Shown here piece by piece: positions 26,601-34,577 of a stretch of 64,000 nucleotides of DNA. The position numbers were made by a program, and so were the translations under genes. Under the pieces are notes generated by a model. That model had not been told where the DNA came from. It ran no database searches and saw nothing but the letters and a program-made list of their open reading frames with translations. This DNA is from Pseudomonas rhizoryzae (GTDB taxonomy: Bacteria; Pseudomonadota; Gammaproteobacteria; Pseudomonadales; Pseudomonadaceae). The stretch is taken from NCBI RefSeq assembly GCF_005250615.1, contig NZ_SULM01000003.1, forward strand, positions 186,001-250,000, given 5' to 3'. Position 1 is the first letter of the stretch. Each line of letters opens with the position of its first letter.

Positions 26601-28825
26601 CCTGGGACGCCGCCGGCCAGCGCTTCTGGATCTTCGCCACCCGCGCCCAGCGCCAGGTCACCCAGGACCTCGCCCGCCAGGGCGAAACCCAGGGCCAGCC
26701 CGACGTGGCCGCCGACCTGCCGCGGCTGCGTCGCCAGCGCACCCTGGTCACCGAACTGGACGACCTGGCGCCGACGCTCTCCGGCATCGCCGGCTGGCAG
26801 GGGGTGGGCAGCGAGCTCGACGCCCTGCTCGCCCGCCGTGCCCTGGCGGAAAAACTCAACGCGGCCCTGCCGACCCTGGCGGACACCCCGGAGCAGTTGC
26901 TGGCCCTGCGCCAGGCCGCGGCGCGCCGCTTGCAGCATCCCGAGGACCAGCCGGAAGACACCACCCTGGCCCCGGCCAGCCATGCCTTCGCCCAGGCCCT
27001 CGCGGCGGCCGAAGCCGCCCGCCAGGCCTTCGCCGAGCAGGCGGGATTGGCGGAGGACACCCCGGCTGCCGACCTGGTGCGCACCGCCGCGACCCTCTTG
27101 CGCCAGCCCGGCCGACTCAAGGCCTGGTGCGACTGGCAGCGCGTCCGCGAAGAGGCGGAGGCCCTGGGCCTCGTGCCGCTGATTTCCCGGCTCACGCTCG
27201 GCTCCACCGAGGACCTCGCGGCCGTCTTCGAGACTGCCTATGCGCGCTGGTTTGCCGCCACCGCCCTGGACGCCGAGCCCTTGCTGCGCGACTTCGTCCC
27301 CGCCGAGCATGAGAGTGACATCCAGGCCTATCGCCGACTCGACGACCGCCTGCAGCAGCTCGCCGTACGCCATATCCGCGCCCGTCTCTGCGGCGAGCTG
27401 CCGCCGAAGAACGATGCGGCCCGCCAGGGTGGCGGCTTCGCCGTGCTCAAGCACGAATTGCAGAAGCAGCGCCGGCACAAGCCACTGCGCCAGCTGGCCC
27501 TGGAAATGGGCGATGCCCTGGCGCGGTTGGCGCCCTGCATGCTGATGAGTCCGCTGTCCATCGCCCAGTACCTGCCGCCGGATGGCGGTCTGTTCGACCT
27601 GGTGATCTTCGACGAAGCCTCGCAGATCGCGCCCTGGGACGCGGTGGGCGCCATCGCCCGCGGCGTGCAGGTGGTGATCGCCGGCGACCCCCGGCAGATG
27701 CCGCCGACCCGTTTCTTCGACCGCGCCGCCGGCGAGGACGACACCGCCGAGGACCTGGAAAGCATCCTCGACGAATGCCTGGGCGCCGGCATCTACAGCC
27801 ACAGCCTCAACTGGCACTACCGTAGTCGCCACGAGAGCCTGATCGCCTTCTCCAACCATCACTACTATGACGGCAAGCTGATCACCTTCCCCGCCCCGGA
27901 GATCCGTCCGAGCGCGGTGGAATGGCGGCGGGTGGAGGGCGTCTACGCCAAGGGCAAGGGGCGTCACAATGCCCTGGAGGCCCAGGCCATGGTCGCCGAG
28001 GCGGTCAAGCGCCTGCTCGATCCGGCCTTCGCCGGGCTCAGCCTGGGCATCATCACCCTCAACAGCGAACAGCAGCGGCTGGTCACCGACCTGCTCGACC
28101 GGGCGCGCCAGCAGCACCCGGAGATCGAGGCGCACTTCGCCGAGGACCTGCCCGAGCCAGTGGTGGTGAAGAACCTGGAAACGGTGCAGGGCGACGAGCG
28201 CGACCTGATCATGCTTGGCATCGGCTTCGGTCCCACCGAACCGGGTGCCAACAGCATGTCGATGAACTTCGGCCCGCTGAACAAGGACGGCGGCTGGCGC
28301 CGGCTAAACGTCGCCGTGACTCGCGCGCGGCGGGAGATGCTGGTGTTCTCCTCCTTCGATCCGGGGCTGATCGACCTCAACCGCACCAATGCCCGCGCGG
28401 TGCGCGATCTCAAGCTGTTCCTGGAATTTGCCCAGCGCGGCCCCCAGGCCCTGGCCGCCGCGGTCAAAGGCTCCCTGGGCGGCCACGATTCGCCCTTCGA
28501 GGAAGCCGTGGCCCAGGCGCTGCAGGCCAAGGGCTGGCAGGTGGTGCCGCAGATCGGCGTATCGCGTTTCCGCATCGACCTGGGCATCGTCCACCCCGAC
28601 CGCCCAGGCGACTACCTGGTCGGCATCGAATGCGACGGCGCCACCTACCACAGCGCCGCCACCGCCCGCGACCGCGACAAGACCCGCAGCGCCATACTCC
28701 AGGGCCTCGGCTGGACACTGCTGCGCGTCTGGTCCACCGAGTGGTGGATTGATCGCGCGGGGGCGACCGAGCGGCTGCATGGGGAGATCGAGAAGCTGCT
28801 GGAGGCCTCGCGGGCGGAGGCCTGA
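23693..28825 (+). CDS. DUF4011 SF1 helicase with C-terminal Vsr-like nuclease; probable anti-phage defence protein
   Basis: 1710 residues. An N-terminal beta-rich part is followed by a transglutaminase-like segment (C217 in GGLATCLDLALLAC, H243 in RGHAFAGVW). Then comes DUF4011 (RLALWQRKLLDLTTRNRLLHV) and a COG1112-type SF1 helicase: Walker A GPPGTGK near 680-686, Walker B IFDEASQI with D1307, GDPRQMPPT, TVQGDERDLI and NVAVTRARREM. The C-terminal PD-(D/E)XK/Vsr-like domain (about 1600-1700) has FRIDLGIVHP, IECDGATYHS with E1646 and D1648, and RVWSTEWW. This layout matches the helicase-Vsr fusion named Hhe among predicted phage-defence genes (Gao et al. 2020, from memory). It is a lone gene; base composition is like its neighbours. 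Confidence 0.85.
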   Translation: MSVDVELVLAGKIGFAAHQNAVPVLRELRLTHSGADPLADLSLTVTAEPAFVVPRTWHLERLDPQGTLYLDDRDLEFDAALLGSLQESLVAQLTFTVRQGETILRTRRYPVELLARNQWGGVDSMPELAAAFVMPNDPAVDRLLGAAAEVLRRAGKPTALDGYEGGSRRRVWELSSALWSALCGLQLTYAVPPASFERQGQKIRTPGAILDGGLATCLDLALLACAALEQAGLNPLLVITRGHAFAGVWLQPQEFAQLLTDEAEPVRKRVALKDLLVFETTQATASPPPSFSQAVQLAERQLDDETFVLALDIRRARLQRIRPLAVPGQLAATADGLLLPGEALEEAPPLPAFDVDVEAAPTTPVGRLALWQRKLLDLTTRNRLLHVPDNARSVPLLCPEPAALEDRLAEGRALRLVPLPDLAVSGRDAVLHEAREHENLQDEYARGALGRGEVVAPLDATKLDAALVELYRRARSDLDEGGANTLYLALGFLRWKKAADDPKHYRAPLILLPVRLERQSAASGITLHLFEDEPRFNLTLLELLRHDFDLDIPGLDGPLPGDGNGIDVNGVWNKVRRAVRDLPGFEVSGDLLLGQFSFAKYLMWKDLTERSDQLMESPLVRHLLERTTESGAYLSGGSFPRERELDRQVTPAELFTPLPADSSQLAAVLASAGGQDFVLDGPPGTGKSQTIANTIAHNLALGRRVLFVAEKRAALDVVYRRLEAQGLGEFCLELHSSKASKAEVLKQLERAWDTRDGLDEEEWLAEAAEVERLRDRLNAVVERLHRRWPNGLTLQQSIGRVLRDAAPDTPRLAWPNADAHDAEALAELRTAVRRLALHAETGRSLAADFALLPAHPWSNAWQDGLVGTAERLRETQQALQQARQNLRDVLGLPLADQVAPRRLLDFAELLQSAAGQDLGFAFGPGAGERQRQFGRALELLRDYQALERELSVPYAAEACRRIALTQLEGAWDAAGQRFWIFATRAQRQVTQDLARQGETQGQPDVAADLPRLRRQRTLVTELDDLAPTLSGIAGWQGVGSELDALLARRALAEKLNAALPTLADTPEQLLALRQAAARRLQHPEDQPEDTTLAPASHAFAQALAAAEAARQAFAEQAGLAEDTPAADLVRTAATLLRQPGRLKAWCDWQRVREEAEALGLVPLISRLTLGSTEDLAAVFETAYARWFAATALDAEPLLRDFVPAEHESDIQAYRRLDDRLQQLAVRHIRARLCGELPPKNDAARQGGGFAVLKHELQKQRRHKPLRQLALEMGDALARLAPCMLMSPLSIAQYLPPDGGLFDLVIFDEASQIAPWDAVGAIARGVQVVIAGDPRQMPPTRFFDRAAGEDDTAEDLESILDECLGAGIYSHSLNWHYRSRHESLIAFSNHHYYDGKLITFPAPEIRPSAVEWRRVEGVYAKGKGRHNALEAQAMVAEAVKRLLDPAFAGLSLGIITLNSEQQRLVTDLLDRARQQHPEIEAHFAEDLPEPVVVKNLETVQGDERDLIMLGIGFGPTEPGANSMSMNFGPLNKDGGWRRLNVAVTRARREMLVFSSFDPGLIDLNRTNARAVRDLKLFLEFAQRGPQALAAAVKGSLGGHDSPFEEAVAQALQAKGWQVVPQIGVSRFRIDLGIVHPDRPGDYLVGIECDGATYHSAATARDRDKTRSAILQGLGWTLLRVWSTEWWIDRAGATERLHGEIEKLLEASRAEA

Positions 28826-28835
28826 GGTGAGGGGT

Positions 28836-29096
28836 GTTGGGCTTCGCTGCGCTCAACCCAACCTACACGGCGCCCGATCACACCGAACTGCCCCCTCTCC
28901 CCTTGGGAGAGGGTTGGGGTGAGGGCATTCCCGGATATGCCGATGGCCAATGGACTGTTGGGCTTCGCTAACGCTCAACCCAACCTACAAAGCCCAGTGG
29001 CGTAGGTTGGGTTGAGGCGGCTTTATCGCCGAAGCCCAACAAACCGGGCATGAGCTTGGCAACGTTGGGCTTCGCTACGCTCAGCCCAACCTGCCC
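28836..29096. repeat. Cluster of extragenic palindromes
   Basis: At least three palindromes of the GTTGGGCTTCG...CAACCCAACCTAC type lie at about 28837-28867, 28954-29042 and 29063-29092. They share arms with the 111-bp repeat at 4 kb. Between them, at about 28890-28924, is a CCCTCTCCCC/GGGAGAGGG palindrome of a kind common between genes in many proteobacteria. No gene is seen. The cluster separates the convergent helicase and porin genes and may serve as their transcription end. Confidence 0.75.
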
Positions 29097-29100
29097 AGCA

Positions 29101-30456
29101 TCAGAGAATATTCAACGGATACTCGGTGATCAGCCGCGTCTCGGCCACGGTGCCGCCGGTGCTCTGGCTGCCGGAATGCCAGGCTTGGCGTAGGCGGAAG
29201 CTGAGGTTCTTGGCCGGGCCGTTCTGCAGGACGTACTTGGCTTCCAGATCAGTCTCGTGTTCCTTCTCGCCATCGCCATAGAGACCGGCGTAGGCCGAAT
29301 CAGCGGGCAGATGGGTGCCGTCGATGCCGCTGCCGCGGGTATGGCGCACCATCAGGCTCAAACCCGGCACGCCGTAGCTTTCCAGGTCCAGGTCGTAGCG
29401 GGCCTGCCAGCTGCGTTCGCCCGGACCGTTGAAGTCGGAGAACTGCATGGAGTTGCCGAGCAGGATGGAATCACCGAAGGAACCCGGCACCGGCGCGCCG
29501 AAGACGGCGTAGTCGAAGGGTTCGTCGCCGTGCACGCGCTGGTGGATCAGGGTGAAGGTATGGGCACCGGTCTTGAAGGCGGCGGCCAGCGACCAGGCGG
29601 TGTTGTCGATGCTGCCGGCCTTGGCGCTGCCGGCATCCAGGGTGCGGTAGAGGTTGCCGTCGAAGGTCAGACTCTGCTCGGCGGCCAGCGGCAGCACGTA
29701 GTTGAGGTTGCCGTAGTACTGGTCCCAGACGTCTTCGAAGTGCCCGGCATAGAGCGAGGTACTGAAGTGATCGCTGAATTTGTAGACGCCCCCGGCATAG
29801 CTGGCGGAAGAGGTCTCGACCCCGGCATAGCCGGCGTAGATGCCGCCGTCCGAACCGGTCAGGCGGGGTGCCGTGCCGGCGGTGAAATGGCCGCCTTCCA
29901 GCAGCAGATGATCGACCTCCTGGCTCACCAGGCTCCAGCCGCGGGCGGTCTGGGGAAACAGCCAGTTGCCACCCGCTGCCAGCACCGGCGCGGTGGGTTG
30001 CTGGTCGCCGTACTTGAGTACGGTGTTGGAAACGCGCAGCTTGACCGCCGCTCCGCCCCGGCTGAATTCGTTACGCTGGCTGCCGTCGCTGTCCACCGGC
30101 AGGTTGGGCGTATTGGCGTGGCCATTGCCGCCGTCCAGCTTGAGCCCCAGATAGCCGAAGGCATCCACGCCGACGCCGACGGTGCCCTGGGTGAAGCCCG
30201 AGGTGTAGTTGAGCAGGAAGGCCTGGGTCCAGCTACGCGGATCACGGCTGTTGCGCGGTTCGGCACCGTGGCCGTCGCCCTCGTTCTGGCGCAGGTAATA
30301 GTAGTTGCGCAGCAGCAGGGTCAGGTCGCCGTCCTCGACGAAGCCCTTGGCGTCGGACTGCTGACTGGCCAGGGCAGCGCCGGTGAGGAGCAAACCAGGC
30401 ATGGTCAGCAGCCAGGCCCGCGGGCGGGCGAACGGGGAAAACAGCGCTAGCGTCAT
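29101..30456 (-). CDS. OprD-family outer-membrane porin
   Basis: 451 residues. A signal peptide ends near GAALASQQ, and an OprD-type 18-strand barrel follows (GFVEDGDLTLLLRNYYY, DPRSWTQAFLLNYTSGFTQG, QGTVGVGVDAFGYLGLKLDGG, C-terminal RLITEYPLNIL). The family carries basic amino acids, small peptides or aromatic acids across the outer membrane; the substrate cannot be told here. The frame opens with a TTG at 30471, but the ATG at 30456 with GTGAG upstream is the better start. Confidence 0.9.
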   Translation of the reverse strand: MTLALFSPFARPRAWLLTMPGLLLTGAALASQQSDAKGFVEDGDLTLLLRNYYYLRQNEGDGHGAEPRNSRDPRSWTQAFLLNYTSGFTQGTVGVGVDAFGYLGLKLDGGNGHANTPNLPVDSDGSQRNEFSRGGAAVKLRVSNTVLKYGDQQPTAPVLAAGGNWLFPQTARGWSLVSQEVDHLLLEGGHFTAGTAPRLTGSDGGIYAGYAGVETSSASYAGGVYKFSDHFSTSLYAGHFEDVWDQYYGNLNYVLPLAAEQSLTFDGNLYRTLDAGSAKAGSIDNTAWSLAAAFKTGAHTFTLIHQRVHGDEPFDYAVFGAPVPGSFGDSILLGNSMQFSDFNGPGERSWQARYDLDLESYGVPGLSLMVRHTRGSGIDGTHLPADSAYAGLYGDGEKEHETDLEAKYVLQNGPAKNLSFRLRQAWHSGSQSTGGTVAETRLITEYPLNIL

Positions 30457-30606
30457 GGGCATCTCACTCAAGGATTTTCAGGGCCAAAATCGTTAGGTAG
30501 CGAATGAGTTTGCCAGCTTTTATCCGCAACTTGAATGACGACTGTCATCATTTGGCAATGCCGCTATGCTGCGCTGAGACTTCAGGCTCACCTCCAGGGA
30601 GTGCTC

Positions 30607-31542
30607 ATGTCCGCTCAGCCTTTCGTCGTCGATCTCGCCTATCGCCCCCGCCTCGCCGATCTGCGTCCGCTGGTGCACGACGCGGCCAGCGGACTGCGCG
30701 GCGGTCCAAGAATCACCCCCGCTGCCGACTTGGCGGATCGCCAGGGCTATGACGCCGACTTCCTTGGCGACTTCCAGGTGCCCTGGCCCACGCCAAGCGC
30801 TGCCCTCGCCAGCGACGTCTATCCCCTGCCCGGCTCCGCGGATCGCCTCGACTACACCCATTTTTCCGTGACCCTGTCGAGTAGCCGGCGGATGGCGCTC
30901 TGGGTGGGCGTCAACATCGACGGCGGCCAGGCGGTGGAGGTGCCGCGCAGCCGCGATGCCTGGGCCTACGATGGTCGGGTGCCGCTGGAGGCCCAGTTGG
31001 GCGAGGCGCTCTACGCCGACAACCTGCTCGATCGCGGCCACCTGGTGCGCCGCCAGGACCCCAACTGGGGCCCCGCCGCCGCCCAGGCCAACCGGGATAC
31101 CTTCCACTTCACCAACTGTGCGCCGCAGATGGCCGCCTTCAACCAGAAGACCTGGCTGGAGCTGGAGGGCTACATCCTCGACAACACCCAGCGCTGGCAG
31201 GCGCGGGTGACCGTCTTCAGCGGACCGGTGCTGCGCGCCGACGACCTGGTCTATCGCGACGCCCGGATTCCCGAAGCCTTCTGGAAGGTGGTGGCCTTTC
31301 TCGGCGACGACGGCAAACCCTCCGCCAGCGCCTATCTGATCGATCAGCGCCGCGAGCTGGACGAGCTGTCCATCGCCTTCGGCCGCCTGCGCACCTACCA
31401 GTGCAGCGTGCTGAGCATCGAGCAACTGACCGGCATCGACTTCGGCACGCTAGCCGACTACGACGGTTTCTCCAACGAGGAACGCGCCACCGGCACGCCA
31501 GTCGAACGAGCCATTTTCGGCCCGGCCGATATCCGCCTTTAA
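30607..31542 (+). CDS. DNA/RNA non-specific endonuclease (beta-beta-alpha-metal type)
   Basis: 311 residues. The catalytic motif DRGHLVRRQDPNWG holds the general-base His, with TFHFTNCAPQMAAFNQKTWLELEGYILD carrying the metal-binding Asn of NUC1-type nucleases. There is no signal peptide, unlike secreted Serratia nuclease, so the protein is either cytosolic or exported by another route. No immunity-like gene follows. GGGAG precedes the ATG at 30607. Its TAA stop overlaps that of the convergent MFS gene in a TTAA palindrome. Confidence 0.88.
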   Translation: MSAQPFVVDLAYRPRLADLRPLVHDAASGLRGGPRITPAADLADRQGYDADFLGDFQVPWPTPSAALASDVYPLPGSADRLDYTHFSVTLSSSRRMALWVGVNIDGGQAVEVPRSRDAWAYDGRVPLEAQLGEALYADNLLDRGHLVRRQDPNWGPAAAQANRDTFHFTNCAPQMAAFNQKTWLELEGYILDNTQRWQARVTVFSGPVLRADDLVYRDARIPEAFWKVVAFLGDDGKPSASAYLIDQRRELDELSIAFGRLRTYQCSVLSIEQLTGIDFGTLADYDGFSNEERATGTPVERAIFGPADIRL

Positions 31543-32720
31543 CCTGGCTGGACGCAGGCGCGGGGCTGGCTATTGCGCAGCCCCAGCAGCGCCAACAGGA
31601 TCAACCCGGCCAGGTACAGCTGAGCGGCGCCCTTGAGTCCCAGCCAGGGCACCAGGGCGCTGACCGCCAGGGCCGGTACGCAAAACGCCAGGTAGCTCAG
31701 GACATAGAAGGCCGCCAGCAGGCCGGCGCGCTGATCCGGTTCGGCCAGGGGCAACAGGCTGCGGGTGGCACCTAGAAAGCCACTGCCAAAGCCGACGCCG
31801 GTCACCAGGGTGCCCAGGGCGAACAGCCCGAGTTGACCACTCACCACGGCCAGCCAGAGCAGCGCCGGGCCAAGGACCAGGGTGAACGCGCCGAGGCGCA
31901 GCAAGCGTGGCGCCGGCCAGAGCCGCAGGCCATGCAGACAGGCGGCGCCGGTCAGGGTCAGGCCGGCCACCACCCCGCCGCCGACCAGGATCGAGGAGCT
32001 GCCGGTGGCCGCCTTGATCAGTCCCGGCATCAGCGACAGATAGAAACCACCCACCGCCCAGACCGCCAGCTCCAGCGGCAACACCCGCCACAGCATGGCC
32101 CGCGCCTGGGGCGGGACCGCCAGTTGCGGACGCAAGGCGGCGAGCAATCCGGGCCGCCGCGCCAGGGTGTCGGGTAGCCGCAACAGCAACAGTCCCTGCA
32201 CCACGAAGAACGCCAGGAACAACCGATAGACCAGTTGCAGTGGCGCGGGGGCGAATTCCACCAGCAGGCCACAACCCAGCGCACCGACGGCCATGCCCAG
32301 CAGTGGCGCCAAGCTGTTCAGCCAGGGCCCGCGCTCGCGATCCACGTCGAGCAAGGCGGCGCCCAAGGCACTGGTGGCGATCCCGGTCGCCAGCCCCTGT
32401 ACGGCCCGGGCGACCACCAGATCCGCCAGGCCCTGCGCCTGGTGGAACAACAGCATCGACCCGGCTTCCAGCACCAAGGCCCCCAGGATCACCGGACGGC
32501 GGCCCAGGTGGTCGGACAGCCGCCCACCCACCAGCAGGGCGGCCAGTAGGGTGAAGGCATAGACCGCGAACACCCAGGTCAGCCAGAAGGTCGAGAAACC
32601 CCAGGCGTGCTGGTAGCTGGCATAGAGTGGCGTCGGCGCACTGGAGGCGGCCAGAAAGCTGAGGAGCAAGGCACCGAGCAGGGTCAGGCGTGCCCCGGAG
32701 GAGGCTGTCGCTAAAGTCAT
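31539..32720 (-). CDS. MFS transporter
   Basis: 393 residues with about 12 hydrophobic helices and the loop 2-3 motif GGRLSDHLGRRP of drug:proton antiporter-type MFS proteins. It is divergent from a TetR regulator with an extended palindrome in the shared promoter, so it is probably an efflux pump repressed by that regulator. The substrate is unknown. Confidence 0.88.
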   Translation of the reverse strand: MTLATASSGARLTLLGALLLSFLAASSAPTPLYASYQHAWGFSTFWLTWVFAVYAFTLLAALLVGGRLSDHLGRRPVILGALVLEAGSMLLFHQAQGLADLVVARAVQGLATGIATSALGAALLDVDRERGPWLNSLAPLLGMAVGALGCGLLVEFAPAPLQLVYRLFLAFFVVQGLLLLRLPDTLARRPGLLAALRPQLAVPPQARAMLWRVLPLELAVWAVGGFYLSLMPGLIKAATGSSSILVGGGVVAGLTLTGAACLHGLRLWPAPRLLRLGAFTLVLGPALLWLAVVSGQLGLFALGTLVTGVGFGSGFLGATRSLLPLAEPDQRAGLLAAFYVLSYLAFCVPALAVSALVPWLGLKGAAQLYLAGLILLALLGLRNSQPRACVQPG

Positions 32721-32730
32721 GGCCTTTACC

Positions 32731-32753
32731 TTAAAGCTAATTAATTGCTTTAA
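32731..32753. promoter_or_regulatory. Palindromic operator between MFS and TetR genes
   Basis: TTAAAGC and GCTTTAA form inverted arms around an AT-rich 9-nt centre, starting 11 nt before the MFS start. Its position suggests TetR binding that blocks the MFS promoter. The palindrome is seen; the binding is inferred. Confidence 0.6.
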
Positions 32754-32816
32754 AGCCTGAGCCTTTCCAGCAGCAAAAGCAATGCGTTTGCGTTAACGGG
32801 CGGGTATCCTGTTGGC

Positions 32817-33374
32817 ATGACCACCAAGCAAGCCCGTCCCGGCGGCCGTAGCGCCCGCGTCCAGCAAGCCATCCACGACGCCGTCCTGGCACTGTTGCAG
32901 GAACAGCCGCGTGACTCCCTGACCGTCCCCCTGATCGCCGCGCGCGCCGGGGTCACCCCCTCCACGCTCTACCGCCGCTGGGGCAACCTGCCCAGTCTGC
33001 TGGCCGACGTCGAGTTGCAGCGCCTGCTCCCGGACCAGCCGCCGGAGGATACCGGCAGCCTGAGAGGCGATCTCGAACGTTGGCTCGAACACTATGTCGA
33101 CGACCTGGCCTCGACACCCGGCCAGGCCATGCTCAGGGACGCCCTGGCGGCCACCGATCCCGGTTGCGCGGTACGCTGCACCGAACCGACCCGGGAGCGC
33201 CTGGAACTCATGCTCGAACGCGCCCAGGCGCGCGGCGAGCCGGCGCCCAGCCTGGAGGTCTTGCTGGACGGCCTGGTCGCCCCCTTGGTCTATCGGACGC
33301 TGTTTCGCGCCCAGCGCCCCGATAGCCAACTGTGCCAGAGCCTGCTCGCGCGGGCATTGCGCCTGGACGACTAA
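32817..33374 (+). CDS. TetR-family repressor
   Basis: 185 residues. The N-terminal HTH (RVQQAIHDAVLALL, LTVPLIAARAGVTPSTLYRRWGNLPSLLADV) is typical, with a ligand-binding C-terminal domain (LRGDLERWLEHYVDDLASTPGQAMLRDALAA). It is divergent from the MFS gene, its likely target. A bidirectional terminator follows. Confidence 0.9.
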   Translation: MTTKQARPGGRSARVQQAIHDAVLALLQEQPRDSLTVPLIAARAGVTPSTLYRRWGNLPSLLADVELQRLLPDQPPEDTGSLRGDLERWLEHYVDDLASTPGQAMLRDALAATDPGCAVRCTEPTRERLELMLERAQARGEPAPSLEVLLDGLVAPLVYRTLFRAQRPDSQLCQSLLARALRLDD

Positions 33375-33393
33375 CCGGCTTCTCACAAACAAC

Positions 33394-33421
33394 GAGGCCC
33401 GAACCTTCCGGTTCGGGCCTC
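33394..33421. terminator. Bidirectional terminator
   Basis: Perfect 12-bp stem GAGGCCCGAACC/GGTTCGGGCCTC with a TTCC loop between the convergent TetR gene and the membrane-protein gene. T-richness beyond the stem is modest on both sides. Confidence 0.8.
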
Positions 33422-33454
33422 GCGTCGATCTTTCAGCCTTGCTGAACAGCTCGG

Positions 33455-34465
33455 TTAGACGGCGACCACCTTGTTGGCCGGCTGGGTACGACGACCCAGG
33501 GCACCACCGATGGCACCGACCACACCGCCGACGATCAGGCTGATCAACAGTACCCAGCTAGCCTGGGAGACCTTGCGCGCGGCTACGTCAGCGGCTTCAC
33601 GGGCCTTCTGCTCGGCCTGGGCCTTGAGCTCCTGGTACTTGGCATAGGCCTGCTGATAGGTCTGCTGAGCCTTGTCGACGATGGCATTGGCCTCGGCGTC
33701 GCTCTTGCCGGTACGGGCCTTGATCAGGTTGACCAGCGCCTGACGGTCGGCGGCGTTCCAGGCTTGGTCGCCACGCTGCTTGAGACGATCCAGCAGCGCG
33801 CTCAGCTGATCATCGGCCTGCTGCGGATTGTTGGCGCTGTTCTCGGCGGTGTTCTTGGCATCCTGCTCGGCGCCCTGGGCCTGCTGCTTCAGATTCTCCG
33901 GCTGCAGCGCGGGCTTGCCGGTCTGGCGCAGCGCGGTTTCCAGCTCGTTCTGCAGATCGCTCAGGTCGAACTGGATGCCCTGCTGACGCAGCTGGTCCTG
34001 GACCTGATTGGTCAGCGCCGGCGCGGCCTGGGAAATGCCGCTGCCGATCATCGACAGGCCACTGCCCGCCACGTTGAGACCGGTGCGCACTACGCTGCTC
34101 ACGGCGCTGGATACCAGGTAAACGCTGACCAGGGTCACACTGGCCCAGACCAGGATGCCGTGCAGGGCGCCTTCGCGCTGCGCCAGGCGACCGGCGATCC
34201 AAGCACCGACGAACACCGAGATGACGGCGCTGACACCGACCCAGATACCGGTACCGGTGCCCAGACCGGACAGCGGATTGGCTTCCTGTTGCGGATCGAT
34301 GGAGGCCGAGCCGATGGCGGTGCCGAGCAGGCTGAGCAGCAGCGACACGGTCAGGGCGATCACCACCCCGGCGATGATCGAACTCCAGGAAATGCGCTTG
34401 AGCAGCGGCGCGGTGGCGGTGCCAGGGGCAACGTAGGCGGCAGAGGTGTGGTTGTCGTAGGACAT
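33455..34465 (-). CDS. Membrane protein of unknown function with a Gln/Ala-rich central domain
   Basis: 336 residues. Three hydrophobic segments in the first 130 residues (IIAGVVIALTVSLLLSLLGTAIG, GIWVGVSAVISVFVGAWIAG, ILVWASVTLVSVYLVSSAV) and one near the C-terminus (WVLLISLIVGGVVGAIGGALG) enclose about 170 polar, predicted coiled residues rich in Gln, Ala and Lys. The topology suggests a soluble loop between membrane anchors. CGGAGCA precedes the ATG. I do not recognise a function. Confidence 0.75.
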   Translation of the reverse strand: MSYDNHTSAAYVAPGTATAPLLKRISWSSIIAGVVIALTVSLLLSLLGTAIGSASIDPQQEANPLSGLGTGTGIWVGVSAVISVFVGAWIAGRLAQREGALHGILVWASVTLVSVYLVSSAVSSVVRTGLNVAGSGLSMIGSGISQAAPALTNQVQDQLRQQGIQFDLSDLQNELETALRQTGKPALQPENLKQQAQGAEQDAKNTAENSANNPQQADDQLSALLDRLKQRGDQAWNAADRQALVNLIKARTGKSDAEANAIVDKAQQTYQQAYAKYQELKAQAEQKAREAADVAARKVSQASWVLLISLIVGGVVGAIGGALGRRTQPANKVVAV

Positions 34466-34577
34466 GGCAAGTGCTCCGTCAGGGGATTAGCGAGAACTTA
34501 TTGTGGTAACGGATTGATTCCGTCTCGCTGCCCCAAGTTCCCGAATCACCATGCCAGAGCTTTGCGCCTGGTTTTTT

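Noticed and set aside
25697-28135. 812-codon frame antisense to the helicase gene, and similar long antisense frames at 23666-25558, 14450-15748 and 6069-7487
   Set aside because: They are codon-bias shadows of strong genes with recognised domains, and have no recognisable products.
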